Shown here piece by piece: positions 11,695 to 24,512 of a stretch of DNA of 64,000 bases. The stretch's first letter is position 1; each line of letters begins with the position of its first letter. Source of the stretch: Lithobates sylvaticus (Eukaryota; Chordata; Amphibia; Anura; Ranidae); the NCBI GenBank assembly GCA_028564925.1, contig CM053026.1:127745150-127809149 (forward strand). The letters are read 5' to 3'. A model generated the notes under the pieces. The model was not told where the DNA came from and searched no databases. It saw only the letters and a program-made list of their open reading frames with translations. The position numbers and the translations under genes are program-made.

Positions 11695-11850
11695 CCGTCC
11701 CTTTACAATGTAAGCTCTACAAGCAGGGCCCTCCTGTACCTTTTGTATTGAACTGTACTGTAATTGTGTTGTCCCCCCCTTTACATTGTAAAGCACTGCG
11801 TAAACTGTTGGCACTATATAAATCTGGTATAATAATAATAATAATAATAA
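11695..11850 (+). repeat. L2-type LINE/SINE 3' tail with (ATA)n
   Basis: TGTAAGCTCTACAAGCAGGG, then ACATTGTAAAGCACTGCG, then ACTATATAAATC, and a final (ATA)n run. It is the inverted counterpart of 6085-6235. The pattern is that of L2-clade 3' ends. Confidence 0.7.
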
Positions 11851-11859
11851 TAATGTTAT

Positions 11860-12846
11860 TAATGAATGACTGGCACAGGTTTATGCTGTACAACAGGGAC
11901 TAGTGTCTTGTTCTTGCTTCAGTAGCTCTTTGTTCTCTTCTTTGTTTGCTATTAAAAACATGTGAATGCATGTAACGAACCAGAACCATAGCAGTAAAAG
12001 TAAAGTAGAAAATGGGAGCCACATCATAATGCACAACTCATAATTTAAACAGCAAATTGTGATATTGGGAATATATTTCATATCTGTATAACTGGCAGAT
12101 AGGAGAATATTTATAAATCATTTAGTAAGTAATACTAAACATCTGTGATTAAAAAAGCTCATATTTACTCATTTAATTACATGATTTTAGATTCTGGACC
12201 ACAAACAAAACATATACTAAAGCAATAATTTATTAACAGAATTATTTTAATTTGTTCCTACAGTTTTTCATAATTTATTCTTGGCTAAACAAGACAGGAA
12301 CTGAGAGAAATATGCTGACCATTGCTGACTTCCTCCTGAAAATGCTAGTTGCCTGGCAGTCCCTGGCTTCAGTACTTACAGAGTAATAGACTTAAAGTCC
12401 TACTCTGGGCTCTTCTTTTCCTCAAGACTGTCTCCCTCCCTCCTTATAGCCCAACTGGCAGTATTTTTTGCTTTAAAAAGTATATACTTTTCCAAATATT
12501 TTAGAACGAGTGTGTAAAACTTCTCTTTATTTTCACTTCTCAGCTGGGTGATCCATACTGGTGCATATATTGACACTGATCTGATGATGTCAGCATAGCT
12601 CTAGGCACCAATACAGTTTGAAAGAAGTAAACTGTGGTGATGTCCCTCATTCATAGCAAGAGTCCTTGCAGGTTCAGTGGTACTGGGCATCATTTAGCCT
12701 GGTAGGCTGATTACATCCTGTGGCGAACAATGGTGCTGGCGTAGACCGATCTAAATTGAAGGTGAGTGTTACAGTCTAAGCTGCTTTAAAAACAAATTAC
12801 ACCTGAGGGGGTGTTCAAAAAAAAAAAAATTTCCCTAATATTGGCT
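11860..12846. other. no gene recognised
   Basis: AT-rich, with no domain-bearing frame. TTAAAGTCC at 12390 and TTTAAAAACA at 12785 could be ends of a decayed TTAA-type MITE, but I could not pair them. Confidence 0.45.
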
Positions 12847-12850
12847 TTAA

Positions 12851-13390
12851 CCACTTCAGCCCCGGAAGGATTTACTCCCTTAATGACCAGGCCATTTTTT
12901 GCAATACAGCACTGCGTTGCTTTAACTTACAATTGTGCGGTCGTGCGACGTTGTACCCAAACAAAATTGATGTCCTTTTTTTCCCACAAATAGAGCTTTC
13001 TTTTGGTGGTATTGGATCACCTCTGCGGTTTTTATTTTTTGCGCTATAAACAAAGAAAACCGGCAATTTTGAAAAAAAATATATAATTTTTTTACTTTTT
13101 GCTATAATAGTTATCCCCCCCCCCCCCCCCCAAAAACCAAAAATGACTTCATCAGTTTAGGCCAATATGTATTCTTCTACATTTTTTTTGGTAAAAAAAA
13201 AATCACAATAAGCGTATATTGATTGGTTTGCGCAAAAGTTAAAAATAGGAAATATTATTTTTCATTTTTGTTTTACTAGTAATGGCAGTGATCAGTTATT
13301 TTTAGCGGGGCTGCAACATTGCGGCGGTCACATCGGACACTTTAATACTTTTTTGGGACCAGTGATATTATTACAGTGAGGCACTGAGGT
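12851..13390 (+). mobile_element. piggyBac-type MITE, right part missing
   Basis: TTAA at 12847-12850 precedes CCACTTCAGCCCCGGAAGG. The body is parallel to 38-560. It stops at the Tc1-like sequence starting near 13395 and its right terminus is not found beyond that element. Confidence 0.75.
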
Positions 13391-13394
13391 GCAA

Positions 13395-14515
13395 CCTAGC
13401 GGCGTCAGATGTACCAAAACATAATGTCCCAGAGGTGTTCTATTGGATTTAGATCAGGCGAGCGTGGGGGATATTCAATGGTATTAATTACTTCATCCTC
13501 CAGGACTGGCTGCATACTCTCGCCACATGAGACCGGGCATTGTCGTGCACCAGGAGAAACCCAAGACCCACCACACCAGCGAAGGGTCTTGCAATGGGTC
13601 CAAGGATTTCATCCTAATACCTAATGGCAGTCAGGGTGCCATTGTCTAGCATGTAGATGTCTGTGCGTCCCTCCATGGATATTCCTCCCCAGACCATTAC
13701 TGACCCACCACCAAACCGGTCATGCTGAATGATGTTACAGGCAGCATAACGTTCTCTACGGCTTCTCCAGACCCTTTCATGTCTGTCACATGTGCTCAGG
13801 GTGAACCTGCTCTCATCTGTGAAAAGCACAGGGCACCAGTGGCGGACCTGCCAATTCTGGTGTTCAATGGCAAATGCTAATCGAGCTCCATGGTGCCAGG
13901 CAGTGAGCACAGGGCCCACTAGAGGACATCGGCGCCCTCAGGTTACCCTCATGAAGTCTGTTTGATTGTGGGTCATTTTGTAGGGCCCTGGCAGTGCTTA
14001 TCCTGTTCCTCCTTGCACAAAGGAGCAGATACCAGTCCTGCTGATGGGTTAAGGACCTTCTACAGGCCTTGTCAGCTCTCCTAGAGTAATTACCTGTCTC
14101 CTTTGAATCTCCTCCATGCTCTTGAGACTGTGCTGGGAGACACAGAAAACCTTCTGGCAATGGCACATATTGATGTTGATCCTGGAGGATCCTGGAGGAG
14201 TTGGACTGCCTGTGCAACCTCTATATGGTCCAGGTATCGCCTCATGCTACCAGTAGTGACACTGACCCTAACCAAATGCAAAACTAGTAAAAAACAGTCT
14301 GAAACAAAAATGTCAGTGGCCTCCACATGTAGTACCATTCCTGTTTTGGGGGTCGTCTCATTGCTGCCCATCTAGTACACCTGTTGTTAATTTCATTAAC
14401 ATCAAAGCAGCTGAAACTGATTAACAACCCCCTCTGCTACCTAACTGACCAGATCAATATCCCAGGTTTTACTGACTTGCTATACTCTGATTAAAAAGTG
14501 TAGTGTGTCTTGAGT
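13395..14515 (-). mobile_element. Tc1-like transposon, decayed transposase
   Basis: The minus strand carries a nearly full Tc1-type transposase region. From an ATG at 14245 it reads MRRYLDHIEVAQAVQLLQ and an HTH (IARRFSVSPSTVSRAWRR). FTDESRFTL and GGGSVMVWGGIS lie at 13690-13840, VHDNAR at about 13535-13550, and SPDLNPIEHLWD at about 13425-13460. All DDE landmarks are visible but in different frames, so it is a pseudogene with several frameshifts. The outer terminal repeats are eroded. Confidence 0.88.
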
Positions 14516-14519
14516 GGAG

Positions 14520-15307
14520 AGTGGAGAAGGGTAAAAAGCACTGCCAGGTTTTCTGTTGTTGTCTGTGCTCCCTTGGTAAGTTCGATCTATTGGTCCTGGT
14601 GACTGTTACTTAAAGTAAAAGGATTTCACAATCAGCACTGGCACAGGCGTAAAGGGGAAATCTTCCAATGGGAATAATTGGTGTGGTTTCCTTTAATTTA
14701 TGGGAGATCTCTACTCACTTCCTGACATGTCTTGGCCAATGGGAAGATCGACAGCAATAACAAAAGAGGTTCTAAACCCTCCCCCCTCCGTGAAATGGGC
14801 TGAAGTTCTACACCAATAATTTAAGTGAAAAGAGCCTGAAACATACCAATATTCTACAGATCTACATCTAATCTAAGATTCTACATCTTTGGTTCCCAGT
14901 TTTTTCACAGTGAATTTGATATTTATGTTGGTCTATTTATTCATATAATAACTTTCACTTGTTATTACATTCATGTGAATTGTTGCTTTTCACAGGCCAA
15001 ACTGTTTTTGGAACAACTATACTCTTTATTGTATTTGGACTAGGTTAGGAAATCTGGGTCTTGTCAGATGCAAGAAGTGAGGCTACCATATCAGCATGAG
15101 TCTGGAACTAAAATGCTTTCAGTGATAACAAAATCTCATGCAAAGTCCACTATAATAAACAAAAATATCCATATGCATCACATAACCACCTGTGACTGCA
15201 AAGAAAAGAAAAAAGAAAAAGACTCCGCTATTCATATCCGCTGCCACCATCACCCAGCCCCCCAATCAGCTACAGCAACGTGTTCATTTTGTCTGTACCT
15301 GTATGTA

Positions 15308-15357
<50 letters not shown>

Positions 15358-15677
15358 AATGACCTTACTTTGCATGATTTGCCTATTTTAAGATAGAAAA
15401 CTGAGTTTTAGATCCAATGCACATGTTGTGGATGCAGGGTCACTTTGGATCAGTTCATTTATCTTGGTTGATTAGTATAGGTGTTAAAAATAATGCTTGG
15501 TTCGTTAGGTTACTATATGCTGTAGGAAAGTATTTTTGGCTGATAACATTACATTTCTGTTTGCCGTGTCACAGTAGCTGTATCCTAATCTATTCACAGC
15601 GTTTGGTGATATATTAAGGTATTAATTTAGTTTGGATAATTAAGCAGTCATTTTTTTTCAGTTGGAATGCTAACATT
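14520..15677. other. no gene recognised; (TA)n at 15306-15352
   Basis: A TA dinucleotide microsatellite of about 45 bp sits in otherwise featureless sequence. The plus-strand frame covering it is low-complexity. Confidence 0.5.
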
Positions 15678-15679
15678 TA

Positions 15680-16123
15680 TGCCCCGTACACACGGTCAGA
15701 CTTTCCATTGGAAAATGTGCGATCGGAGCATGTTGTCGGAAATTCAGACCGTGTGTAGGCTCCATCGAACAGTTTCCATCAGAATTTCCATCGCACAAAA
15801 TTTGAGATCTGGTTCTTAAATTTTCCGATAACAAAATCCGTTCGCTCAAATTCCGAACGTGTGTACATAATTCCGATGCACAAAGTATCACGCATGCTCG
15901 GAATCAAGCAGAAGAGCAGCACTGGCTATTGAACTTCATTTTTCTCGGCTCGCCATACGTGTTGTATGTCACCGCGTTCTTGACATTCGGAATTTCCAAC
16001 CAACTTTGTGTGACCGTGTGTATGCAAGACAAGTTTGAGCCAACATCTGTTGGATTGAGCCAAAGTTTGAGCCAAAATCCCATGGATTTTGTTGTCGGAA
16101 TGTCCAATCGTGTGTACAGGGTA
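15680..16123. mobile_element. MADF-Myb-family MITE, copy 1
   Basis: The left terminus TGCCCCGTACACACGGTC follows TA at 15678-15679; the right is GTGTGTACAGGGTA before TA. Subterminal repeats hold GTCGGA-type words, and CGCATGCTCGG marks the inner border as in elements A and B. Confidence 0.75.
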
Positions 16124-16129
16124 TAACTG

Positions 16130-16688
16130 ATCCTGATAAATCCTGCTCACACTTTATAGGCTTATGTGATACACAGTCTATCAATGTTGAATATTACTTA
16201 TCTGTTGCTATGATCTCAATTGTCATGGTTCTTTTGTTTTGGGATTCAGTGAGCATATTATCGGCATTGTTTGTTCTTCATTTCTGCAAGAAACAATTTT
16301 GACAATCTTGACCAGAGTAAAGGAAAACACTTGGATCCTTTTTCGACCTATGAAACAAGACATAATGCCTATTTGGCTGTAAGAGGTATTGAAATATTAT
16401 AGCAATATGAGAAAACCCATAAGAGTTCAAATGAATGCTGGGTATCTAAGAATATCTTCTTCTCCACCTTCCTGTTTATTGTTCTGTCACCTGAATTGAA
16501 GGGGCTGTTATAAAGAATTGGCACTGCAGTTTAGCTTTAAAGCCGGTTCGATGCTACAGAGGCTGTTCTTTATTTGAAACATTGCAGCTAATACACTACT
16601 TTAGTCCTCCTTGACTCCCATATGTACCTGGCATATGACTATACAAGTCCACCGCACATGAGGCATTGCATTCAAATGTTTTGCTTGA
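16130..16688. other. no gene recognised
   Basis: Unique-looking sequence without open frames of note. Confidence 0.5.
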
Positions 16689-16696
16689 GTGACCAC

Positions 16697-17988
16697 TAGA
16701 CGTACACTGCCGAAAAATTTCGTTTCATTCGTTTTTTGTTTTTTTCAAAAATTCGGAATTCGTAAATTCAAAAATCTGGAAATTCTAAAATTCTAAAATT
16801 TGTAAATCCTAAAATTTGAAAATCTAAAAATAATAAAGGAAAATCCGAAAATTCGAAAGAACAAAAATCTGGAAATCCAAAATTGTGAAAAAATAACTAA
16901 CTAACTAACTAATAATAACTAACTATTAAATTATAAGTAAGATCTTTTTGTGTGAATAAAAGCACAGGATTTTAAGTTTTTCCCGGTGTGCGGCTGTTCA
17001 GAGTTCCTTCCATTGTTGTCTACTACTGTGATTGTGCTAGCCAGCACCTGAGGCTCCTTGATTGGGAAAATAAGCCTACTCTGTGGAGAGCCTTCTTGAA
17101 GCGGTGGTTCCTGTTTCTCTTATTAAATTATAAGTATTGGAATTTCCTTTCAAATTTGTCTGTTAGTGAACGTAAGAAATACAAATTTATCTGAAGTTAC
17201 AAATTATCCGATATAAAGAATGCCGCATCTAAACAAATGGAACGGAACAAAATAATAATAAATAATAATAAGTTATTATTATTGTTATTTATTGTTATTA
17301 ATTTGTTACATTCCATTCATTTAGATACAGCATTCGTTATTAGGGATAATTCGTAACTTTGGATAAATTCATATTTGTTACGTTTACTAACAGCCAAATT
17401 TGAAAGGAAATTCCAATACCTATAATTTAATAATTAGTAATAGTTAAGTTATTATTAGTTAGTTAGTTATTTCAAATTTTGGGGTTTTTGAATTTTCATT
17501 CCTATTTTCGTATTTTTGTTCTTTTGAATCTTCTGATTTTCATTCTTATTTTTGGATTTCGGAATTTTTAGATGTTCAAATATTGAATTTCCGAATTTCC
17601 AAATTTTAGAATTTTGAATTTACGAATCTATGAATTTTTGAATCTCAGAATTTTTGAATTTACGAAATTTAGAATTTTCAGATTTTAGAATTTCAAATTT
17701 ACGAATTTTCAAATTTACGAATTTTCAAATTTACAAATTTTCAAATTTACAAATTTTCAAATTTACGAATTTTTGAATTGACAGATTTTTGAATTTACGA
17801 ATTTTCAAATTTACGATTTTTCTAATTTACGAATTTCAAAAATTTCAAATTTTTGAATTTCCAAATCTTCTAATTTCTGAATTTTTTGAAAAATTATGAA
17901 ATTATGAAATTCAGGTATTTCAGAATTAACAAATTTGTCTAAATTTGTTAAAAAACTAATCTGGAACTAAACAAATTGCACATGGCTA
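16697..17988. mobile_element. hAT-type foldback, perfect 8-bp TSD
   Basis: The termini are TAGACGTACACTGCC and AAATTGCACATGGCTA. The target duplication GTGACCAC lies at 16689-16696 and 17989-17996. Arms including GGAATTTCCTTTCAAATTTG fold around an (AAT)n/(ATT)n centre near 17260. The rest is a run of TTCGAAT-like words. It is a relative of 45961-46772 and carries a 182-bp guest at 16940-17121. Confidence 0.88.
16940..17121. mobile_element. unknown 182-bp insert with 15-bp TSD
   Basis: The direct repeat ATTAAATTATAAGTA occurs at 16925-16939 and 17122-17136, on both sides of sequence absent from the sister element at 45961. The guest is GC-richer, reads GTGTGAATAAAAGCACAGG near its start, and has no poly-A tail. 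A 15-bp duplication is typical of target-primed retrotransposition. The source is not recognised. Confidence 0.6.
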
Positions 17989-18095
17989 GTGACCACACAA
18001 GAAAGCCATTACAAGGCTCCTGAAATTATGGTTCTACATTCCACAAAACAACATAATGTCCGTCAGGTCTTTTGAGTTATTTATTATCTGTTTAA

Positions 18096-18967
18096 CCAGC
18101 CGCGTACAGCGTGACCGTGTCCGCGGGTCCCGCAAACTCTATGTCTGCCGGTGTCCCATGATTGTTTAATGGAGCCGCAGAACGGGGAGATGCCTATGTA
18201 AACAAGGCATTTCCCCGTTCTGCCTAGTGACGTGACAGAGATCTCTGCTCCCTGTCATCGGGAGCAGACAAGTCATGTCATGTGGTAGCCCACCCCCCCC
18301 CCCCCCCCCCCCACAGTTAGAATCACTCCCTAAGACACACTTAACCCCTTGATCGCCCCCTAGTGTTTAACCCCTTCCCTGTCAATGTCATTTACACAGT
18401 AATCAGTGCATTTTTATAGTACTGATCGCTGTATAAATGACAATGGTCCCAAAATAGTGTCAAAAGTGTACGATGTGTCAGCCATAATGTCGCAGTCAGG
18501 ATAAAAATCATTGATCGCGCCATTACTAATAAAAAATAATTAATAATAAAGATACCATAAAACTATCCCCTATTTTGTAGACGCTATAACTTTTGTGCAA
18601 ACCAATGAATATACGATTATTGCAATTTTGTTTACCAAAAATATTTAGAAGATTACATATCGGCCTAAACTGAGGAAAAAAATATTTTTTTTCATATATT
18701 TTGGGGGATATTTATTATAGCAAAAAGTAAAAAATATAGAATTTTTTTTTAAATTGTCGCTCTTTTTTAGTTTATAGTGCAAAAAATAAAAAACGCATAG
18801 GTGATCAAATACCACCAAAAGAAAGCTCTATTTGTGGGAAAAAAAGGACGTCAATTTTGTTTTGGTGTAACGTTGCACGGCCGCACAATTGTCAGTTAAA
18901 ACGCGACCCGAATCGCAAAAACGTGCTCTGGTCAGGAAGGGGGTAAAACCTTCCTGGGCTGAAGAGG
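18096..18967 (-). mobile_element. piggyBac-type MITE, complete, TTAA-flanked
   Basis: TTAA at 18092-18095 and 18968-18971. It reads as the inverse of 38-1013: AGAAAGCTCTATTTGTG near 18820 and ..CCTGGGCTGAAGAGG at the end. A poly-C tract sits at 18292-18312. Confidence 0.88.
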
Positions 18968-18971
18968 TTAA

Positions 18972-19700
18972 AGGAAGGGCAAAAATGATTATCGTCATCT
19001 GGGGTCAGACCTGAACGGAAATAGTAGGTATTCTGGATGACCACCCCTTCTTGTAGATACACCAACAGGGCCCTCAGATATATGGAGACACTGAATGAAA
19101 CAAGAGGCAGGTTGTGCATTCGTAAGATGTCTGCTTTATTTTAGCTTGTGTCTAAGCTTTTATTTAGTTACAAAACAAAGAAAGGCGTGATTATAAGAAG
19201 GCACACGTGTCCTTCTGCTTACACAAGCTTATTCTATGGAAAGTTACATATTGTGCAAAGTATCATATGACTTAAGATCTTACAACACAGTTTTATCACA
19301 AGACAAGATACTGCAAAACAATATATATTTACCCTAGTAAAGACAAATTATAACTTTAAAGGCGCAGTTCGTATATTAGATTACAAAACACAAAGGGCTT
19401 TTTACATGATCCTTTTCAAGACCCTACTCCTGGACCAAGATGCTGGCTCAGAGATGACACAGTCATGAAAATCCTGGTGCCTGTACAGTTTTTGGCTGTT
19501 TTCACAAATGTTCTTTTACAATGTGACTCATGACAAAGTTATAATGTTCCAGTCTGATTACTGGGGAAGAGAAGAGGAAATGCTTCCACCTGCCTACAGC
19601 AGACTGATGACATCATCTCAGCCTAAACAAAGTCACCCAAGTGGAGTTTAAAGAACTTCACTCCCAGAGTTAATTTTTATATTAACCCCCTCTTACCTTA
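18972..19700 (-). mobile_element. possible retroviral-type LTR fossil
   Basis: On the minus strand a run of U3-like sequence ends with two close AATAAA signals (near 19130-19165) followed by a short region before the MITE at 18967, resembling an LTR's U3-R-U5 order. No internal genes were recognised. The boundaries are uncertain and the call is weak. Confidence 0.3.
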
Positions 19701-20740
19701 TCCACTTGGTTAGGCTGAAATTGCATACTGACCCTTTCGAGTGCTGTCCTGCTGTGATCTGTCGAAAGCCATTGCATGTCAGGTGCCCTGCTGCAATTTT
19801 TTTTTGCTGGCATCATCAGGAGGCCAGCTGTCTCTTCTGGGTCCAAGCAGTCAACCCCCCGACGACTCTTTACTATAGGTCAGGTCAGCTTCAAGGACCG
19901 ATTTTTATGGGTCAAAGGTACATGTGTAGGGATCCACTTCCCGCTACTGTCTGATTTTGTAAATGCCTGTAAATATATTGTGTATTATGTATGTACTTCC
20001 TGCCATTTTTTTTTGGTTTGAAACCCCAGAAGGAGGAAGTGTAAAGAAAGAAAGTCTTGGCCACATATCCTGTCCATGCTGCTAAATCTTGGACCAGAAG
20101 AGACTATTATAAACTACTAGTGAGAGACTACAGCACAGTGCCACACCACAGTTCCTGCTGGTGAGAAGTTTCATTCCAGGTTGGTAAGACAACAGTTGGA
20201 AGACACCCCTCTGACCGCGGATCTTGTTTTCAGGTCTGTGACAGAAAGACAGATGCCACATCTTCATCGATTCCCAGGGGGGAAACCCCTCTGTTCACTG
20301 AGGCCTTGTCCTGGTTGGAAGAACTCTCCACTATTATCAAACCCACCTATCCACTTAGCGAAGGTTCTGGTTCTCACATTTACCTACAGGTTTAGCTCAA
20401 TATCCTGTTTGGAGAGGGTCATTTCTCATAACACGCCCAAAAGAGAGCTACACATTTTTTTTAAATATGCTAATTTTGGTGTGACATGTTGCTGAATGTC
20501 AGGAATTCATTCATGCAGACTTATAAAGTTACCAAAAGATCTTCTTGAAGAAACAGAGGCACGAACCCAAGCATGCAGTACTTGGTATACTGTAGTATCC
20601 ACAGTATATTTCAAGCATAATTTACAATAAGGACAAATGTGTAAAAAAAATAAAAAATTTGCTCCTTTTTTTAGATACCGTGCAGAATTTTGTAAATTCA
20701 TTGCTAAAAAACAATTCTTCCAGTGTCTTACCTCACTCTT
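19700..20740. other. no gene recognised
   Basis: Open frames of up to about 100 codons at 20181-20495 lack domain features. The region may be internal sequence of the neighbouring LTR-type fossil, but I see no retroviral motif. Confidence 0.4.
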
Positions 20741-20741
20741 A

Positions 20742-21146
20742 AGCCCCATACACACGCGCGGATTATCCGAGGACCAGGTCCGTCGGACCATGTCCGTCAT
20801 ACTTTGTCTGATGTTGGTTTTGCGTACACACGGTCAGACAAAGTTGTCGGAAAATCCGATCATTCTGAACGTGGTGACGTTTGTTGCCTACGACGGGACT
20901 ACGTAGAGGCTAGTAGCCAATAGCTTTGGTCTTGTAATGTGATCTGAGCATGCGTAGCACTTTGTCCGGTCAGACAACCGTACACACGATCGGATTTGGT
21001 GTGATCGGACCATGTTGTCGGCAAATCTTTCCAGCAGGAGATAAGACTTTGTCCGTCGGACAATCCGACGTACACGGTCTGATTTTTCAACAACATTGTC
21101 CGATCGGACAGAATCCATGAAAAAGTCCGACCGTGTGTATGGGGCT
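20742..21146. mobile_element. MADF-Myb-family MITE, copy 2
   Basis: The termini are AGCCCCATACACACGCG and CGTGTGTATGGGGCT. It is near-identical by eye to 31339-31763 in the same orientation and to 28121-28545 inverted. A shared core has GCTATTGGCTACTAGCC read inverted. Confidence 0.88.
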
Positions 21147-21149
21147 TTA

Positions 21150-21758
21150 TATTTCTATTGCTACAGGCCTCTGCAGATCTTTCGTATTCTCTTTCTGGCG
21201 CAATAGCAAGTCATGATTTCTAATGAGCACCTGTCCTATATCTTTGCAGACTTTATATAATATATTATACACTGGACAATAACTGTATACAGAATAATAT
21301 CTTGTTTGTAAAAGTGCCTTTAAGATATTACTGCTCACAGACTCCCAGCAATAAAAAAATGATGATTTGTTTTATAGGCAATTGATAGCATTTGACAGCC
21401 TAAGTAATTCAAAGAGAAATGGAATGTACATGTTTTGTTTTACGTAATAGAAGTTTATGAGGCTTATAAATATGTCACAATTGTTAGGTTAATAGGGACA
21501 TTTTACTATATAAATCATGATCTATGTCTTCTGATGACTGTATTTTCTAGAGAAATATACCATTGTGAAATTTTGTGGTGCCTAACATATCTAAATTGTT
21601 TTATTTGCAGCATCTAAGCAGCAGCAGATACGTGAAAAATAAATAGTATTACATAGGAGGGGGGTTTCTAAAGAAATGTTATGTGAAACAGACAGATGAA
21701 AATTTGGTATTCGCCTATTGTCTGTGGATCACTTTATCTGAATCTGAATATGTTAAAA
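21150..21758. other. no gene recognised
   Basis: AT-rich unique sequence with no domain-bearing frame. Confidence 0.5.
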
Positions 21759-21759
21759 G

Positions 21760-23290
21760 ACAGAGGTGTAACTAGAACCTTCAGGGCTTCAAATTTTGAG
21801 ACGGTGTCCATGGACATCCTCCCAAAACCGTGCTTCCCGCATGCCCCCTGGGACATGCATCCAGCGCAATCACATTGGCCCTTTACCATGTGATCAGCTG
21901 ATCACATGTAAACAGACCTGCCAGTTATGCAGCCTTTTCCTCCCACACTGTGTCTGTGTTAGAAAAGGACTGCCGTTAATTGTCAAGAATGTCAGTAAAT
22001 TGTTTACACTGATAATCAGTGCCCCAATCATCAGTGCCATCTATCAGTGCTTATCAATGACGCCTATCAGTGCCCATCAATTCCGCCTACAAGTGTTTCC
22101 TATCAGTGCTCATTAATGCCGCCTATTAGTGCCCATAATTTCTGCCTATCAGCACCACCTATCAGTGCTCATTAATGCCGCCTAGCAGCATCCATCAGTG
22201 CCACCTATCAGTAAGCTTCAATGCTGCCCATCAGTGCCCATCAATACTACCTGAGTTCTGCCTATCGGTGTTCCTTAGTGCCCATCAGTGCCACCTATCA
22301 GTGCTCATCAATTCCACCTATCAGTGCATATTAGTGCCTCCTATAAGTGCTGCCTATCAGTGCTCATCAATGCGGCCTATCTATGCCCATTAGTGCGTCC
22401 TATCACTGCCCATCAATGCCTCCTATCAGTGCCAATTGGTGCCTCCTATCAGTGCTCATCAGTGCCCATCAGTGCCTCCTATCCATGCCCATCAGTGCCT
22501 CCTATCAGTGCTCATTAGTGCCTCCTATCAGTGCCCGTCAATGCCTTCTATCAGTGCCCATCAGTGCCTTCTATCAGTGCCCATCAGTGCCTTATATTAG
22601 TGCCCAATGGTGCCTTCTATCAGTGTTCATCTGTGCCTCTTATCAGTGCCCATAAATGCCTCCTATCAGTTCCTTCTATCAGTGCTTATCAGTGAATCCT
22701 AACAGTGCCCATTAGTCCCTCCTATCAGTGCCCATCAGTGTCTCCTATAAGTGCTCATCAGTGCCTCCCATCAATGCCTTCTATCAGTGCCCATCAGTGC
22801 CTCCTATCAGTGCTCATCGGTGCCTCTTATCAGTGCCCATAAATGCCTCCTATCAGTGCCCATCAATGCCTTCTATCAGTGCCCATCAGTGCCTTCTATT
22901 AGTGCCCATTAATGCCTTCTATCAATGCTCATTAGTGCCTTCTGTCAGCGCCTATCAGTGAATCTTATCAGTGCCCATCAGTGCCATCTGCCTTCTCAGG
23001 ACAGCACTTTGAGCTGAGAGCGTGTCTCTCATGGAACAGCAGCGCAGATACACCAGCATCGACAGTTCTATTTCCCTCTCCGTCCATCCTCTCTCGCACG
23101 GGATGAGAAAGGACACAGCTGATCTGCTCCCCCTTCTTCCCCCTCCCCTCTCCTGTGTGTGCTCCACAGGAGAACTGTCAATGCCGGTGTCTCTGTGCTG
23201 CTGTTCTATGAGAGACACGCTCTCCCCCAACAATGACAGAATGCCGGGCCCCATCACAAGTGCGACTGTGGCAACCCTGGTAATCCGCTA
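21760..23290. mobile_element. hAT-like MITE, tentative, with long minisatellite
   Basis: 21762 has a CAGAGGTGTAACTAGAA terminus of hAT style. Inside are the palindrome TGTGATCAGCTGATCACA (21891-21908), the 22020-22985 array, and an inverted pair around GAGCGTGTCTCTCAT (23018-23066 and 23170-23225). The right terminus and TSD were not resolved. Confidence 0.45.
22020..22985. repeat. minisatellite, TATCAGTGCCCATCAGTGCC type
   Basis: More than 40 copies of a roughly 11/22-bp unit with variants. Its reverse complement (GGCACTGATGGGCACTGATA) is the unit of the array at 29855-30285. Frames reading PISAHQC are repeat translations. Confidence 0.93.
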
Positions 23291-23446
23291 CTGCCAAAGG
23301 GGTTTTATACTTTTACAACTTTAAGGTGACAGTATTATGGAGAAGGGTTTCTTTCCCCATCCAGTTTTTCAAATAGCAATTGTTATACTGTTGCTTATGC
23401 TTGATTGATTAATAATATATGTCCATTAAATAGTGCTCTGAAGAAC

Positions 23447-23660
23447 AACTTTCTTCTAGTGTAGTAGCCCCTGCAATGGTAGTTTTCAGGAAACAAGGGA
23501 AATATTGGCATGGATTCCTTTTGAGGAAAGGGATCAAGTTTCTTGAGGAAAGGGATCAATTTTCTTCTAGTGTAGTAGCCCCTGCAATGGTAGTTGGTAG
23601 GAAACAAGGGAAATATTGTCATGGATTCCTTTTGAGGAAAGGGAACAGGGCGCTTCTGCT
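23447..23660. repeat. tandem duplication, two units of about 113 bp
   Basis: CTTCTAGTGTAGTAGCCCC, then GGAAACAAGGGAAATATTG, then GGATTCCTTTTGAGGAAAGG occur twice in the same order. Differences are few. No function is evident. Confidence 0.88.
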
Positions 23661-23664
23661 TGGT

Positions 23665-24205
23665 GGACCTGTCCTGTATGGCTGTAGAGTGGTCACTCAG
23701 CTGGAGGTAGCTTTATGGTAGCTCTTCAGAAGAGTCAAAGCAGTCCTAGCGGGAAAAGAGAAGAACAATGAAGGCGCCTCTAAGTGTAGAATGCCAGCAG
23801 TGTATTAACCCCATTCACACCCAAGGGTAAAACAAATATAAATGCCTAAGCACAATTTTGCAATTTTGACATGTTGTTAGTAAAACCGTACATATCATCA
23901 GGAATCCTGGAGCCCCATCCACCCTTTATAGTCCACTGTATAATTGCTGCCAGGAAGGCTATTGCTATGGCATAGAAACAATCAAACCCTCCTGACAGAG
24001 CTACCGTCCTTCAAAATCTCAACACACAAACGCAATACAAAACTATGTTTGCAAAGAAAAATGGTGTACACGCAATCTTTTGCAGCATGTACTGTCCGCT
24101 TGTAACAAAGACTATAATTAAAATACATTGCCCCCCCCCCCCCCCCGCAATTAACAGTTCTAGTTTACCTTAAGGTATCAAGAAGAGGTTTCATACTCTT
24201 ATATA
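23665..24205. other. no gene recognised
   Basis: Contains a poly-C tract at 24130-24147. No coding signal. Confidence 0.5.
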
Positions 24206-24211
24206 CATTAA

Positions 24212-24512
24212 AGTAATACTAAAGGTTCATTTTTTTTTCTAAATATGTTCCCTGCGGGGAGACGCTGTGTGCATTCACAGGCACGGGAGGCAGGGGAGCC
24301 TTCCTTTAAAGCTGTGACATTGCTGCAGGGAGCACGCTCGAAAACCCAGAAGTTGAGGAGAACATACAGAGAGGGAAGGAGGAAGTGCTGATAAAGCCTA
24401 TTTATCTAACAGGTAAATAAAACATTTTGGCAGAAATAACAGCTAGATTCATGATCTATTTGGCATATAGATCAGATATTACCAACATTTTTTTTTTAGC
24501 TTTACAGCCCCT
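24212..24512. mobile_element. TTAA-flanked MITE
   Basis: TTAA lies at 24208-24211 and 24513-24516. The ends are AGTAATACTAAAGG and CTTTACAGCCCCT. It belongs with the elements at 8185 and 47509 by its TTAAAG..CTTTAA ends, GC-rich middle and a GGTAAAT word before the right T-rich stretch. Confidence 0.7.

Noticed and set aside
22150-22961. Plus-strand frames reading PISAHQC
   Set aside because: Translations of a minisatellite.
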